Origin: Mycobacterium lepraemurium
GTDB taxonomy: Bacteria > Actinomycetota > Actinomycetes > Mycobacteriales > Mycobacteriaceae
Direction: 5' to 3'
Assembly (NCBI GenBank): GCA_002291465.1
Contig: CP021238.1
Coordinates: 2,852,001 to 2,916,000, forward strand
Length of the DNA stretch: 64,000 nt
The notes beneath the pieces were generated by a model, which saw only the letters and a program-made list of their open reading frames with translations, was not told the origin of the DNA and did not search any database. Position 1 is the first letter of the stretch. Every line of letters starts with the position of its first letter. The position numbers and the translations under genes were made by a program. Of this stretch, positions 47,740-57,066 are shown in pieces.

Positions 47740-48837
47740 CATCACGTGCGGATGTCTGGGACGACAAGCGATCTCACCCACCGTGTCGGGAGGCAGTGAA
47801 CTCCCGTGCGCGTCGAGGATGCGCACCTCGAAATCGGGATTCGGCCGGCCCGAGGTGCCCGGGACGCCGGTGTCGGCCAACGCCTTGACGGCGATGGGAA
47901 ACGCCTCGGTCATCCCGTACATCGTGACAATGCGGCAGCCGTAACGCTTTTCGATGTCGCGGTAGAACCTCGCATCGATCGGCGCGGCGGAGATGAACCG
48001 CAGCGGCAGCCGGGCGTCGCCCGGATCGGCAGGCAGGTTCTGCAGCATCGACACCATCGCCCCGGCTCCGGCGAATCCGATGGCGCCGTGCGCGCGGATG
48101 TCGTCCCACACCTCGCGGGGATGAAAAGCCGCCGCCAGCACCGTGGTTGCGCCGACCAGCATGGGTGCTAGCACGCTGGGCGCCGCGCTGAGATGAAACA
48201 ACGGCATCGCCGTCCACAGCACCTCGCCCTGGCGGAACTCCCAGGCCGCCGCGACGGTCGCCGCGACCGAGAACAGGTAGTGCCAGGTGGTGGCCACCGC
48301 CTTGGACGGGCCGGTGGTGCCCGAGATGTAGAACAAGCAGCCCAGCTTGCCCGCGTCCCCGCGGTCCTCGGCCGGTGCGCGGTCGACGGCTCGACTCAGC
48401 GTCGCCGTCAGCGAATCCCCTTGCACCACAATGCGTGCAGGGCCCTCCAGCGCGGAGGCCGCCTGTTCGGCACGCGACCGATGTTCGGGGTCGGTGAAGA
48501 TCACCGCGGGCCGGCACAGCCGCAGGGCGTGCAGCAGGAAATCTCCCTTGTGCGCGGCGTTGATCGCCGCGCTGACCGCCCCGATCCGCGCCGCGCCCAG
48601 CCAGAAGTAGACCCACTCGGGGCAGGTGCCGGAGAACAGCGCCACCCGGTCGCCGCTCCTAACACCCAAGTCGCTCAACATGTTCGCCGCGGCGCAGGAC
48701 CGCTGCCGCATCTGCGCGAAGGTCACCTCGACACCGGCGATCGACATCATCACCCGGTCCGGATGCTGCTCGGCGCGACGATCCAGCACGGCGGGCACGG
48801 TGAAACGGTCCACGCCGAAGTCGGCAGGTGCCCGCAT
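47740..48837 (-). pseudogene. Acyl-CoA synthetase (FadD-type), C-terminus deleted
   Basis: ATG at 48837 overlaps the stop of the Rieske gene (TGATG). ANL-superfamily features: FYISGTTGPSKAVATTWHY (AMP-binding, with TTGPSK), TMYGMTEAFP, GRPNPDFEVRI and GEIACRPRHPHVM. After HPHVM at about 47743 the sequence changes to unrelated codons and stops at 47698. The C-terminal ~130 residues with the catalytic Lys are missing. The joint abuts the truncated gene on the opposite strand, so one deletion removed both 3' ends. Not functional. Confidence 0.75.
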
Positions 48838-49883
48838 CAGGCCTTCGCGGCTACCGGGTCGGGCTCGCCGTCGGCGGTGTAACCGAAATCGGTCGGGGCG
48901 GGTTGGGGTCCCGGGTAGAACCGGTGCGCCCAACGGCGAAGCGCCGCATAGTCATGCGCCTCTTCCGGCGCCAGATTCGGCTTCTCCAGGTACTTCATGT
49001 TCTCCCACGTGAAGAAGTCATTCTTGATGACTTCCTTCTGAAGCGCCAGGAACCGGGCGGCACGTCCGGTGGGCACGTCACCGGTGTCGCCCGGTTCGCG
49101 CACGGACGCCTGGGTGTAGAAGTAGTCGGTGTAGTCCTCGTCGACCGGCGTCTGACCGGTGACCTGGACGGTGGCCACCAGCTCGCTGGGGAAGCGCACC
49201 ACGCCCAGGCCCAGCGAGTAGTTGTCGTAGATGATCTTGGCGTCGACCGGCCCGTTCGGGGCCAGCCGGGTCTGCGCCCGGCCCCCGCCGAAATGCGCGT
49301 TGACCGTGGCGTGCAGGTGGTAGCCGGCCACCTCGAACGACGCGGTGGTGGCCGGATTGGCCGCCTTGTGCACGTACTGAACGTGGTAGGGGTCGGCGGC
49401 GTGCTCGATGATCATCTGCGGGTGCACCTTGACCCGGTTGACCATCTGGGTGTGCGGATGCAGCGGGTAGTATTCGCCGGTTTCCAGCTCCGGCAGCACC
49501 GGCGGCTGCCAGTACGGGGCCCGGCCGTGCCGCTCGTGCCAGGCCAGCACGAAGCCGTACCACTCCATGCTCGGGTAGGTGCGGATGCGGACGTTGTTCT
49601 TGCAGCCGATCTTGCTGTAGGGAATCAGCGCGTTGCTGCCGTCGCCGCGCCACTGCCACCCGTGCCAGGGGCAGACGATGTTCTCGCCCTCCACGGTGCC
49701 GCCGGCACCGAGGTTAGCGCCCAAATGCTGACAGTAGGTGTCCATCACGTGCACCCGCCCCGACACGGTGCGGAACAGCACCAACTCCTCGTCGAAGTAG
49801 TGCGCGCGCTTGACCTGGCCGGGGGCCAGGTCGGATCCGAACGCCACGATGAACCAGCCCGTCGGGAACCGGTAGGTCGACAA
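48837..49883 (-). CDS. Rieske non-haem iron oxygenase, KshA-like; amber codon near the N-terminus
   Basis: From TTG at 49883, 348 residues (STYRFPTGWFIVAFG). The Rieske centre is CQH ... CPWHGW, and the mononuclear iron ligands are in IIEHAADPYHVQYVHK. These match the terminal oxygenases of steroid 9-alpha-hydroxylase type. The coding-like frame begins further up at GTG 49952 (GGAG upstream) and is cut by TAG at 49896-49898 (codon 19; CAG or GAG expected). Re-initiation at TTG would still give both metal sites. An electron-transfer reductase is not adjacent. Substrate unknown. Stop overlaps the FadD start. Confidence 0.75.
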   Translation of the reverse strand: MSTYRFPTGWFIVAFGSDLAPGQVKRAHYFDEELVLFRTVSGRVHVMDTYCQHLGANLGAGGTVEGENIVCPWHGWQWRGDGSNALIPYSKIGCKNNVRIRTYPSMEWYGFVLAWHERHGRAPYWQPPVLPELETGEYYPLHPHTQMVNRVKVHPQMIIEHAADPYHVQYVHKAANPATTASFEVAGYHLHATVNAHFGGGRAQTRLAPNGPVDAKIIYDNYSLGLGVVRFPSELVATVQVTGQTPVDEDYTDYFYTQASVREPGDTGDVPTGRAARFLALQKEVIKNDFFTWENMKYLEKPNLAPEEAHDYAALRRWAHRFYPGPQPAPTDFGYTADGEPDPVAAKA

Positions 49884-49952
49884 CGCGATGCCGGCCTACC
49901 CGAACTCCCGCTCCGAAGGATCCTCGGCCGAATCCGAAACTGTACGCGCCAC

Positions 49953-50108
49953 TTGCACTCCGTATCCCGTCCGGACCAAAGGCGAGCCGAGCGCCGCCCG
50001 GCGCTCACCGCGGTTCGACGACAAGGTATATTTTTACTATTTTAATCATTTAACGTCAACGCGGCCACCGCCGCGTGCGGCGACGATCCGGCAGAACGGG
50101 GTTCGGCG
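49953..50108. promoter_or_regulatory. Divergent promoter with AT-rich motif (copy A)
   Basis: Between the Rieske oxygenase and the P450 gene. TTTTTACTATTTTA at 50031-50044 stands out in GC-rich surroundings and recurs almost unchanged at 56522. It may be an activator/repressor site or a promoter -10 region. Confidence 0.55.
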
Positions 50109-51338
50109 ATGACGACGGAAGCGGTCGACCTTTCGGATTTCTCCTTGTGGTGCAACGTCTTTCCCGACGATATCTTCGCCGAGCTGCGCCGCACCCGGCC
50201 GCTTTTTCACCACGACCTCACCCCGGGCGTGGCCGCGACCGTGCACCGGGATTTCTGGGTGGCGACCAAGCACCGGCATGCGGTCCGCCTGCACCGCGAC
50301 ACCGAGTCGTTCACCGCGGCCGACGGCCCGCTCAGCCAGCCGGTCGCCATCTTCTCGTCGTCGCCGACGATCATCACCATGGACCCGCCGGAGCTGAACA
50401 AGCGCCGCAAGCTCATCTCGAACGCGTTCAATCCGCGGGCGATCGCCAATCTGGAGGACGGCATCCGAGCGCGTGCGGCGCGGATGATCGACAACCTGCT
50501 CGCCCACGGCGGCGGCGACTGGATCGAGGGCGTCGCCGACGCGTTGCCGATGACGGTGATCGGCGACATCCTCGGCATCCCCGAGCGGGACCGACCGCGA
50601 ATCTTCGACCTGTTCGACCGCATCCTCAAGGCGCTAGCACCCGAGGCGCACCCGCGCGGAGGGGTGGAGCTCGAGCTGTTCGCCTCGGTCTTCGACTATG
50701 CGATGCAGCTGACCGCCGACAAGCGGCGCAACCCCACCGGCGACATCTGGAGCACGCTCGCGACCGCGGTGATCACCGGGGAAGACGGCGAGGAATTCCG
50801 CCTGCCCGCCAACGAACTCGAATTCTTCTTCGTCCTGGCTTTCGCCGGCAGCGACACCACCAAGAACGCCCTGGCCATCGGGCTGCAGGCGTTTCTGGCC
50901 AACCCCGAGCAGGTCGAGCGCTATCGCGCCGACGAGGCGCTGCGGCCGACGGCCATCGAGGAGGTGTTGCGCTGGGCGTCGCCGGCGGCGTACTGGACCC
51001 GCACCGCCAAGGTCGACGTCGAGATGGACGGCCAGCGCATCGCCAAGAGCGAACGGGTGGTCTCGATGCTGCGGTCGGCCAACCGCGACGAGGAGGTCTT
51101 CGACGCCCCGTTCACATTCGACATCGGCCGTCAGCCCAACCCGCACGTGGCATTCGGCGGCGGGCCGCACCACTGCCTGGGCGCCATGCTCGCACACGCC
51201 GAGCTTCGCGCGGTGTTCGACGAGCTGTTGCTGCGCTGCGACGATATCGAGATCGGTCCGGCCAAGGCCGCCTATCCGAACCTGATCACCAACATGTCGA
51301 TCTACGACGAGATGCCGATCTCGCTGCGGCGGCGATAG
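50109..51338 (+). CDS. Cytochrome P450
   Basis: 409 residues, intact. I-helix oxygen-binding LAFAGSDTTKNALA (residues ~243-256), K-helix EEVLRW (ExxR region), and haem-ligand loop FGGGPHHCLGAMLA with the thiolate Cys near 356. Resembles bacterial class I P450s of the CYP125/142-like group by overall features, but the family number cannot be assigned by eye. A ferredoxin gene is adjacent. The expected role is hydroxylation of a lipid or steroid substrate. Confidence 0.9.
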   Translation: MTTEAVDLSDFSLWCNVFPDDIFAELRRTRPLFHHDLTPGVAATVHRDFWVATKHRHAVRLHRDTESFTAADGPLSQPVAIFSSSPTIITMDPPELNKRRKLISNAFNPRAIANLEDGIRARAARMIDNLLAHGGGDWIEGVADALPMTVIGDILGIPERDRPRIFDLFDRILKALAPEAHPRGGVELELFASVFDYAMQLTADKRRNPTGDIWSTLATAVITGEDGEEFRLPANELEFFFVLAFAGSDTTKNALAIGLQAFLANPEQVERYRADEALRPTAIEEVLRWASPAAYWTRTAKVDVEMDGQRIAKSERVVSMLRSANRDEEVFDAPFTFDIGRQPNPHVAFGGGPHHCLGAMLAHAELRAVFDELLLRCDDIEIGPAKAAYPNLITNMSIYDEMPISLRRR

Positions 51339-51339
51339 G

Positions 51340-51531
51340 TCATTCGATCAGCCGCAACGCGGCCTTGGGACACTGGTCCACCGCGGCGCGCACGTCGATT
51401 TCCAGCCGCGGCGGCACCGGCCCGTCGGCGATCTGCACCACGTCGGCGTCCCCCAACTCGAACACGTCGGGCGCGAGCGATTCGCAGAAGCCGTTGGCCT
51501 CACAAAGGTTTTCGTCGACCGTCACGCGCAT
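51340..51531 (-). CDS. [3Fe-4S] ferredoxin
   Basis: 63 residues. Iron ligands CEANGFC ... QCPKAAL fit the single [3Fe-4S] ferredoxins that feed bacterial P450s; Asn (not Cys) stands at the position that would complete a 4Fe cluster. It is convergent with and one base from the P450 stop, so it is the likely electron donor although on the opposite strand. Intact. Confidence 0.85.
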   Translation of the reverse strand: MRVTVDENLCEANGFCESLAPDVFELGDADVVQIADGPVPPRLEIDVRAAVDQCPKAALRLIE

Positions 51532-51550
51532 CAGCTACCCTCCACTTCTC

Positions 51551-53960
51551 TCAGAGGCCCTTGGGTCGGGTCCCGATCACCCCGCCGGCCGCGAGGTGGC
51601 TCAGTTCTTCGTCGGTCAGCCCGCACCGATCGTGCGGGATCTCTTCATTGTGCTCGCCCAGCTTCGGCGGGGGCCGCAGCAGCCACTTGTCCTGGCCGGT
51701 GAGCAGCGCGAAGGGCGGGCACGGATACAGGCCCACCCCGGTGCTGGGATGGTGCAGCGCTTCGAAGAACCCACGCGCGAGCAGTTGCGGGTTGTCGGTG
51801 ACCAGTGACGACGACACCACCGGCGCGGCGGGAATGCCCGCGCCGGCCAGCAGCTCCACCGTCGAGTCGAGGTCCTGCCGGCCGAACCACTGCGCCAGCC
51901 GGGCGTCGATGTCGTCGGCGCGTTGCCGGCGCCCGTCCACGGTGGCCAGACCCGGATCCGCACACCACGCGGACCGATCCATCACGTCCACCAGCGCCCG
52001 CCACTGCGCGTCGTCGCCGACGCTGACCGCGATCCAATCATCTTTACCCCGCTCGGCTCCGGCACAGCGATAGATGTTCTGGATCGCCGCGCCGTGCCCG
52101 CGGTTGCCCCGGCAGCTCAGCGTGACGCCGAAGACTTCGGCCTCGATGGCCTGGATCGCGGTGGCGTTGAGCACCGTTTCGAGCATTGGCAGCTCGACCA
52201 GTTGTCCGGCGCCGGTGCGTTCGGCGAAATTGAGCGCGGCCAGCACGGCGAACGCGGCGTGCACACCGGCCAGCGGGTCGCACGCTCCGCGCGGTGTCAC
52301 CGGCGGCCCCTCGGGCAGCCCGGTGATCCAGGCCAGGCCGGCGATCTGTTCCATGGTGGGAGCGAACCCGACCCGGTCCCGTCAGGGGCCCTCGACGCCG
52401 AACGCGGGCATCCGGGCGAACACCAGCCGGGGGTTGATGTCGAGCAGCACGTCGGCGGTCAGCCCGAACTGGTCCATCACCCGCGGCGAGAAGTATTCGA
52501 TCACCACGTCGGCGTCGGCGACCAGCCGGGTGAACAAACCGCGGCCTTGCTCGGAGCCCAAATCCAGTGTGCCCGAACGCTTGTTGGTGTTCATCGCGTG
52601 GAACACCCAGCCGTACTCCCACCAGTCGTCCACGTCCGTGCGCATGCCACCGGAGTACCGGATGCCGTCGGGGCGCTGGATCGATTCGATCTTGACCGCG
52701 TCGGCGCCGAACGCGGCCAGCAGATGTGTTGCCGACAGCCCCGCCCAAAACGCGGTGAAGTCGACGATGCGCACCCCGGCCAGCGGCAGAGGCAGCAGCG
52801 TCGGGTCCGGAGCGGAACCGGAATAGTCTCGGCGCCAAGGTGATTCACGGTCGTACTCGCCGAGGGCGGGGGTGTCACCGACGGGCGCGGGCGCACACGC
52901 CGACATCAGCCAGGGAGGGCGGTGCTGGTGGAAACCCGCGGGATTCTCGACAAACACGTTGCGATCGCGCACGTATTCCAGATCCCGGATAGTGGAACCG
53001 TTACCCAGCGCGGCGATCGGCAGCCGGAAAAGCTGCCCCAATTCCACGATTTCGGCGACGGTGCGTTCGGCCAACCAGGGATGGATCAGTCCGCGGATCA
53101 GGTCGCGGTATTGCCACCGGCCGATCTGGAACCGCAACTGTCCGATCTCCTCCAATTGCGGGCATTCGACCATCGCGGCGAAGTCGAGCCACTGCTGACC
53201 GGTGACCATGGTGATCCCGACGTAGCCGTCCTTGGCGGGTTCGATCGACGGGACTTCGGTGGTGCGACGGATCGGCGGGACGCGCAGCAATTGCGAATGC
53301 AGCCATTCGCTGCTCTGCATCGTGGTCAACGCCTCCAGCATGGACAGGTCGAGGTGTTCGCCGGGGCCGCCGCGCTCGACGCGGCGGCGCAGCGCCAGCA
53401 CGCCGAACGCGGCGAACACACCGCCCATGTACTCGCCCAGATCGGCCCCCGATGGCGATCGGCGACCCGGCCAGGTCGCCGCGGAACCCCGGCGAGCCCG
53501 CCCACGCCTGCAGCGTGAACTCGGTGGCGGCCCGCTGCGCGAAGGGGCCGGTCCAGCCGAAGTCGGAGATGGTGCGGACGATGGCGCGCGGAGACTGCCG
53601 CAGCAGTCGGAACGGTCGATGCCCAGCGCCGCGGCCCGCGGTGACGACGATGACGTCGGCGCCGTCCAGTTCGGCGCGAAAGCGCGCAGCGTCGTCGTCG
53701 CCGGAACCGAACGTCACGCTGCGTTTGCCCGCGTTGAGGTAGCTGAAAAACGGCGCATCGGCGCCGGGGACGACGGGCGAACCGCTCGCCGAATACCGAC
53801 GCAGCCAGTCCCCTTGCGGCGGTTCGATTTTGAGCACCTGCGCACCGGCGTCGAGCAGCAACTTGCCGCAGTAGCTGCCGGCTATCCGGTCGCTGATCTC
53901 GACGACACGCAAATCCCGTAGCGGTGTCGGCCGGCTGTCGGACCGCTCGCTCAAGTGCAC
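51551..53960 (-). pseudogene. Double-domain family III CoA-transferase (CaiB/BaiF), frameshift and nonsense
   Basis: MHLSERSDSRPTPLRDLRVVEISDRIAGSYCGKLL starts domain 1; domain 2 starts at LPLAGVRIVDFTAFWAGLSATHLLA. The two-domain form of about 803 residues is a known fused CoA-transferase layout. Near 53447 the frame breaks in AIGG-DLGEYMGGVFAAFG (two bases lost fits). At 52382-52384 TGA replaces the expected Trp of FGVEGPW-RDRVGFAPTMEQ (TGG to TGA). The rest is clean. It would move CoA between acyl-CoA and an organic acid. Dead or N-terminally split. Confidence 0.82.
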
Positions 53961-53990
53961 CCGCCCTTCCGATCGACGCGCGATCAGGGA

Positions 53991-54021
53991 AGCTATTTAT
54001 ATCATTACTGTTAGAATAGCT
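53991..54021. promoter_or_regulatory. Divergent promoter with inverted repeat and AT-rich motif (copy C)
   Basis: AGCTATT (53991-53997) and AATAGCT (54015-54021) flank ATTACTGTTA, a shortened form of the motif at 50031 and 56522. It sits between the CoA-transferase and gntR, 35 bases before the gntR start. Candidate GntR operator. Confidence 0.5.
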
Positions 54022-54055
54022 AAGCCAGCGAGTTGCTGTTCGTTTCGAGGATCGG

Positions 54056-54877
54056 ATGACCGTCTTGGGAATTGGCCACGACGCCCGGCGCCGGTTGTCG
54101 GCGCCGCGGATCGCCGAAATCGTAGCCGGCGAGCTGCGCCGTCAGATCATCAGCGGCGAGCTGGCCGACGGCGATTTGTTGCCGCGCCAGGAGGTTCTGG
54201 TCGAGCAGTTCAACGTGAGCCTGGTGTCGCTGCGTGAGGCGTTGCGGATTCTGGAGACCGAGGGCCTGGTTTCGGTGCGACGGGGCAACCGAGGCGGCGC
54301 CGTCGTGCATGCCCCGGCGAAGACCAGCGCCGCGTACATGCTGGGCCTGCTGCTGCAGAGTGAATCCGTGGCGGTGGCCGACCTGGGCATGGCGCTGCAG
54401 GAACTCGAGCCCGCCTGCGCCGCGTTGGCCGCGCGGCGACCGGACCGGGCGGAAACGCTGGTGCCCGAGCTGACGAAGATCAACGAGTCGATGGCCACCC
54501 ACCTCGACGACGGCCGGCTGTTCACTGAAATCGGCCGCCAATTCCACGATCTCGCGGTCCGCGGCTGCGGAAACCACACTATCATCGCAGTGGTCGGCAG
54601 CCTGGAGACGCTGTGGACCAGTCACGAACGGCAGTGGGCCGATGAGAGCTCCTCCCGCGGCACCTACCCCTCGCTCGCGCAGCGCCGCGCGGTGCTCAAC
54701 ACCCACGTCAAGCTGACCGAGACCATCGCCGCGGGCAACGTCGACCGGGCCCGCCGGATCGCCGGCCGGCATCTGGCCGACACCCAGACCTACGTGCTCT
54801 CCGGTCAGCCCGATCAACGGATTCACGCGTTCTCCCCGCAGGCGCTGGCGCGGCCGCGGGACATCCGGCGCTCCTGA
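54056..54877 (+). CDS. GntR-family regulator, FadR/FCD subfamily
   Basis: 273 residues, intact, start ATG with GAGG 5 bases upstream. Winged helix: IVAGELRRQIISGELADGDLLPRQEVLVEQFNVSLVSLREALRILETEGLVSV. The C-terminal FCD all-helical domain (~95-235) has the metal-ligand pattern ELEPACAALAA ... FHDLAVRGCGN ... HVKLTETIAAGNVDRARR. Acyl-CoA or short acids are typical effectors. As the only apparently intact regulator inside the acyl-CoA cluster, it may act on the three AT-rich divergent promoters. Confidence 0.85.
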   Translation: MTVLGIGHDARRRLSAPRIAEIVAGELRRQIISGELADGDLLPRQEVLVEQFNVSLVSLREALRILETEGLVSVRRGNRGGAVVHAPAKTSAAYMLGLLLQSESVAVADLGMALQELEPACAALAARRPDRAETLVPELTKINESMATHLDDGRLFTEIGRQFHDLAVRGCGNHTIIAVVGSLETLWTSHERQWADESSSRGTYPSLAQRRAVLNTHVKLTETIAAGNVDRARRIAGRHLADTQTYVLSGQPDQRIHAFSPQALARPRDIRRS

Positions 54878-54896
54878 AGGGCGGCCTGCGATCCTC

Positions 54897-55609
54897 ATGC
54901 GAACCGCATTGGTCACCGGTGGCAGCGGCGGGATCGGTAAGGGGTGCGCTCGCTGGTCGAACGCGGCTACGACGTGTTGCTGTGCGCCCGCCGCGAAGCC
55001 CCGTTGCGCGCGGCGGCCGAGGAGATCGGTGCCCGCCACATCGTGGCCGATTCCTCCGATCCGATCGGATCCCCGCTGCCATAAGCACATTGGAGACAGT
55101 CGACCTCGTCGTCCACGCGGCGGGCGCGCTGGGCGGAACCTACGCGCGCAAGCAGACCTTCGAGCAGTGGCGGGCCATCATCTCGGCGAACCTGGATTCG
55201 TGCTTCGTGGTGACCTCGGCGGTGCTGCCCAAGATGAAAGCCGACTCCCGGCTGGTGTTCATCTCGTCCTCGGCGGCGCACGAACCGATGCCGGCCCGCA
55301 CCGCCTACTCCGCGTCGAAGGCCGGCATGAATGCGTTCGCGCGGGCGCTGGCGCTCGAGGTCGACCGCGACGGGATCAGCGTGCACCTCGTCACGCCGGG
55401 TCCGGTGGCCACTGAGATGCACGCAGGACGTGCCGTTCCAGATGTATGCGATCGCGGTGTCCGACGTCGCCGAGGCAGTCGTCTTTCTGGACACCGTCGA
55501 CCCGTCGGTCAATCTGCCCGCGATCCGGTTGTCCGCCGTCCAGCGCGGCCCGTTCGCCCGCCCGCCGGTGGTGCCCACCGAGGCCCGCCGCCGCACGCAA
55601 CGGTGTTGA
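54897..55609 (+). pseudogene. Short-chain dehydrogenase, frameshifted
   Basis: MRTALVTGGSGGIGKG is a clear NAD(P)-binding start, 20 bases after gntR, but the frame changes right after it (SLVERGYDVLLCARREAPLRAAAEEIG in frame 3). It changes again near 55075 (TAA in frame) to LETVDLVVHAAGALGGTYARKQ ... AYSASKAGMNAFARALALEV, and once more near 55425 to VPFQMYAIAVSDVAEAVVFLD. Catalytic Ser and YSASK are present. About 236 residues if repaired. Not functional. Confidence 0.8.
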
Positions 55610-56464
55610 CGCTCGCCGGGCCGGGAAGGCCGTGATCACCGATTCGCCGAACTCGCGCAGCGAATCCGGGGCGGCGAAGTCGGCGAACCACACGTAGAGC
55701 CGCTCGACCCGTTGGGCGGCCAGGCCGCTGAAGTGCCCGATGAGTTCGTCGGCGTCCCCGCAGACCAAACCGGACCCCAGGTTGCCGAAGCGCCGAGTTC
55801 TCACCTCGTGCACCTTTTCGGGATCCTGGCCCGCCCGGACGAAGCCCACCATCTGCTGAATGGACAGCCGGGCGCTCCCCGCGGCCTGCGCCAGTGCCGG
55901 CAACTTGTCGAGCTTGTTGGCCGGCAGATTCCACCAATCCGCGTGAGTGCGAACAAGTTCCATCATCCGCGGGCCGCTTCCGCCCAGCACCAGCGGTATC
56001 GGATGCGAGCGTCGCGGGGCCTGCGCGTAGCCGCGCCCGTCGTCGCCCCAGTACCGCTTGATGAGTTCAAGGTGCCGCGCGAGCTGGGCCACCCTGGCCT
56101 TCGGATCCTGCTGGCCGACATCGAATCTGGCGAATTCGGCCGACCAGGATCCGGCGCCCAGGCCCAACTCGAATCTGCCCTCCGACGCCTCGGACAGCGT
56201 GACCGCCTGTTTGGCCAGCACTGCGGGATGCCGGAACGCGTCGCACAGCACCAGGTGGCCGATCCGCAGCCGCTCGGTCTTGGCCGCCACCCAGGTGGCG
56301 ATGCCCATTGCCTCCCAGATTCTTTCGTCCCGAAGTCCGGGCGCTTCCAGGTGATCGATGAAGGCGATGCCGTCGAAACCACTGGCCTCGGCGCGGCGCG
56401 CCCGTTCCGCGATGTCGGCGGCCGACAACCGGACCTGGGGCAGGAACAGATGCCACTCAACCAT
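55391..56464 (-). CDS. LLM-class (F420-type) oxidoreductase; 3' end probably read-through
   Basis: ATG at 56464 (MVEWHLFLPQVRLSAADIAERA). Luciferase-like TIM barrel: GFDGIAFIDHLEAPG, LRIGHLVLCDAFRHPAVLAKQAVTL, GLGAGSW, IPLVLGGSGPRMMELVRTHADWWN. Conserved sequence ends near residue 284 (GESVITAFPA, about 55612), which is where the opposite SDR gene ends. Beyond it the frame continues antisense to the SDR for 70 codons. The true stop seems lost by a small indel, or the protein carries an extra tail. F420 or FMN dependence is inferred from family. Confidence 0.7.
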   Translation of the reverse strand: MVEWHLFLPQVRLSAADIAERARRAEASGFDGIAFIDHLEAPGLRDERIWEAMGIATWVAAKTERLRIGHLVLCDAFRHPAVLAKQAVTLSEASEGRFELGLGAGSWSAEFARFDVGQQDPKARVAQLARHLELIKRYWGDDGRGYAQAPRRSHPIPLVLGGSGPRMMELVRTHADWWNLPANKLDKLPALAQAAGSARLSIQQMVGFVRAGQDPEKVHEVRTRRFGNLGSGLVCGDADELIGHFSGLAAQRVERLYVWFADFAAPDSLREFGESVITAFPARRASTPLRAAAGLGGHHRRAGERAALDGGQPDRGQIDRRVDGVQKDDCLGDVGHRDRIHLERHVLRASQWPPDPA

Positions 56465-56514
56465 GCGCGCTACCTCAAGCGTGAGATTCGGTGGGATTGC
56501 ACCCGCCCGGATAG

Positions 56515-56540
56515 TTTATCATTTTTACTATGTTAGAGGT
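56515..56540. promoter_or_regulatory. Divergent promoter with AT-rich motif (copy B)
   Basis: TTTTTACTATGTTA (56522-56535) differs from copy A by one base in 14. It sits between the LLM oxidoreductase and the truncated FadE gene, immediately before the latter's binding site and start. Confidence 0.55.
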
Positions 56541-56543
56541 CTT

Positions 56544-57044
56544 ATGGATGTCGGACTGAACTCGGAGCAGTTGTCGCTGCGCGACGCCGTGCGCGACACA
56601 TTACGGACGGAATGTCCGCCCGACGCCGCCCGGCAAGCGATCACCGATCCGGAGCGCTGGCGCGCCCTGTGGAAGACGGTCGTCGACCTGGGCTGGACCG
56701 AGCTGGCCGCCGCCAACACCGGCGACTACGGACCGATGGAACTGGTCGTGGTTCTCGAGGAGTACGGTGCCGCCATCGCACCGATCCCGTTGTTGTGCAG
56801 CGTCGGTCTGGCCGCCGGGCTGTTGCGCGGCAGCGGCCTCGACGCGGTCCTGGCCGACATCGCCGGCGGCGCCGTCGCCACCGTGGCCGTCCACGCCGAA
56901 GGGTCCCGGCTGTCCGGGGTGCCGATGACGCTGCGGCAAGGGCGGCTGCGCGGTCGCGCGGGCCGGCTCGCCGCGTATCTGCACTCCCAAGGTCTGGGAT
57001 GCCACACAGAGCGCGAGGCGCCAGCCCACCCTCGCGCAGTGTGA
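56544..57044 (+). pseudogene. Acyl-CoA dehydrogenase, 3' half deleted
   Basis: MDVGLNSEQLSLRDAVRDTLRTE and LGWTELAAANTGDYGPMELVVVLEEYGAAIAPIPLL are the start of an ACAD of the short FadE type. Past RLSGVPMTLRQGRLRG it degrades into low-quality sequence ending at 57044, before the substrate and catalytic C-terminal domain. At about 57045-57066 it meets the truncated end of the acyl-CoA synthetase on the other strand, as with the other truncated pair in this cluster. Confidence 0.7.
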
Positions 57045-57066
57045 AGGTGTCGGTTCGGGTGCCGGT

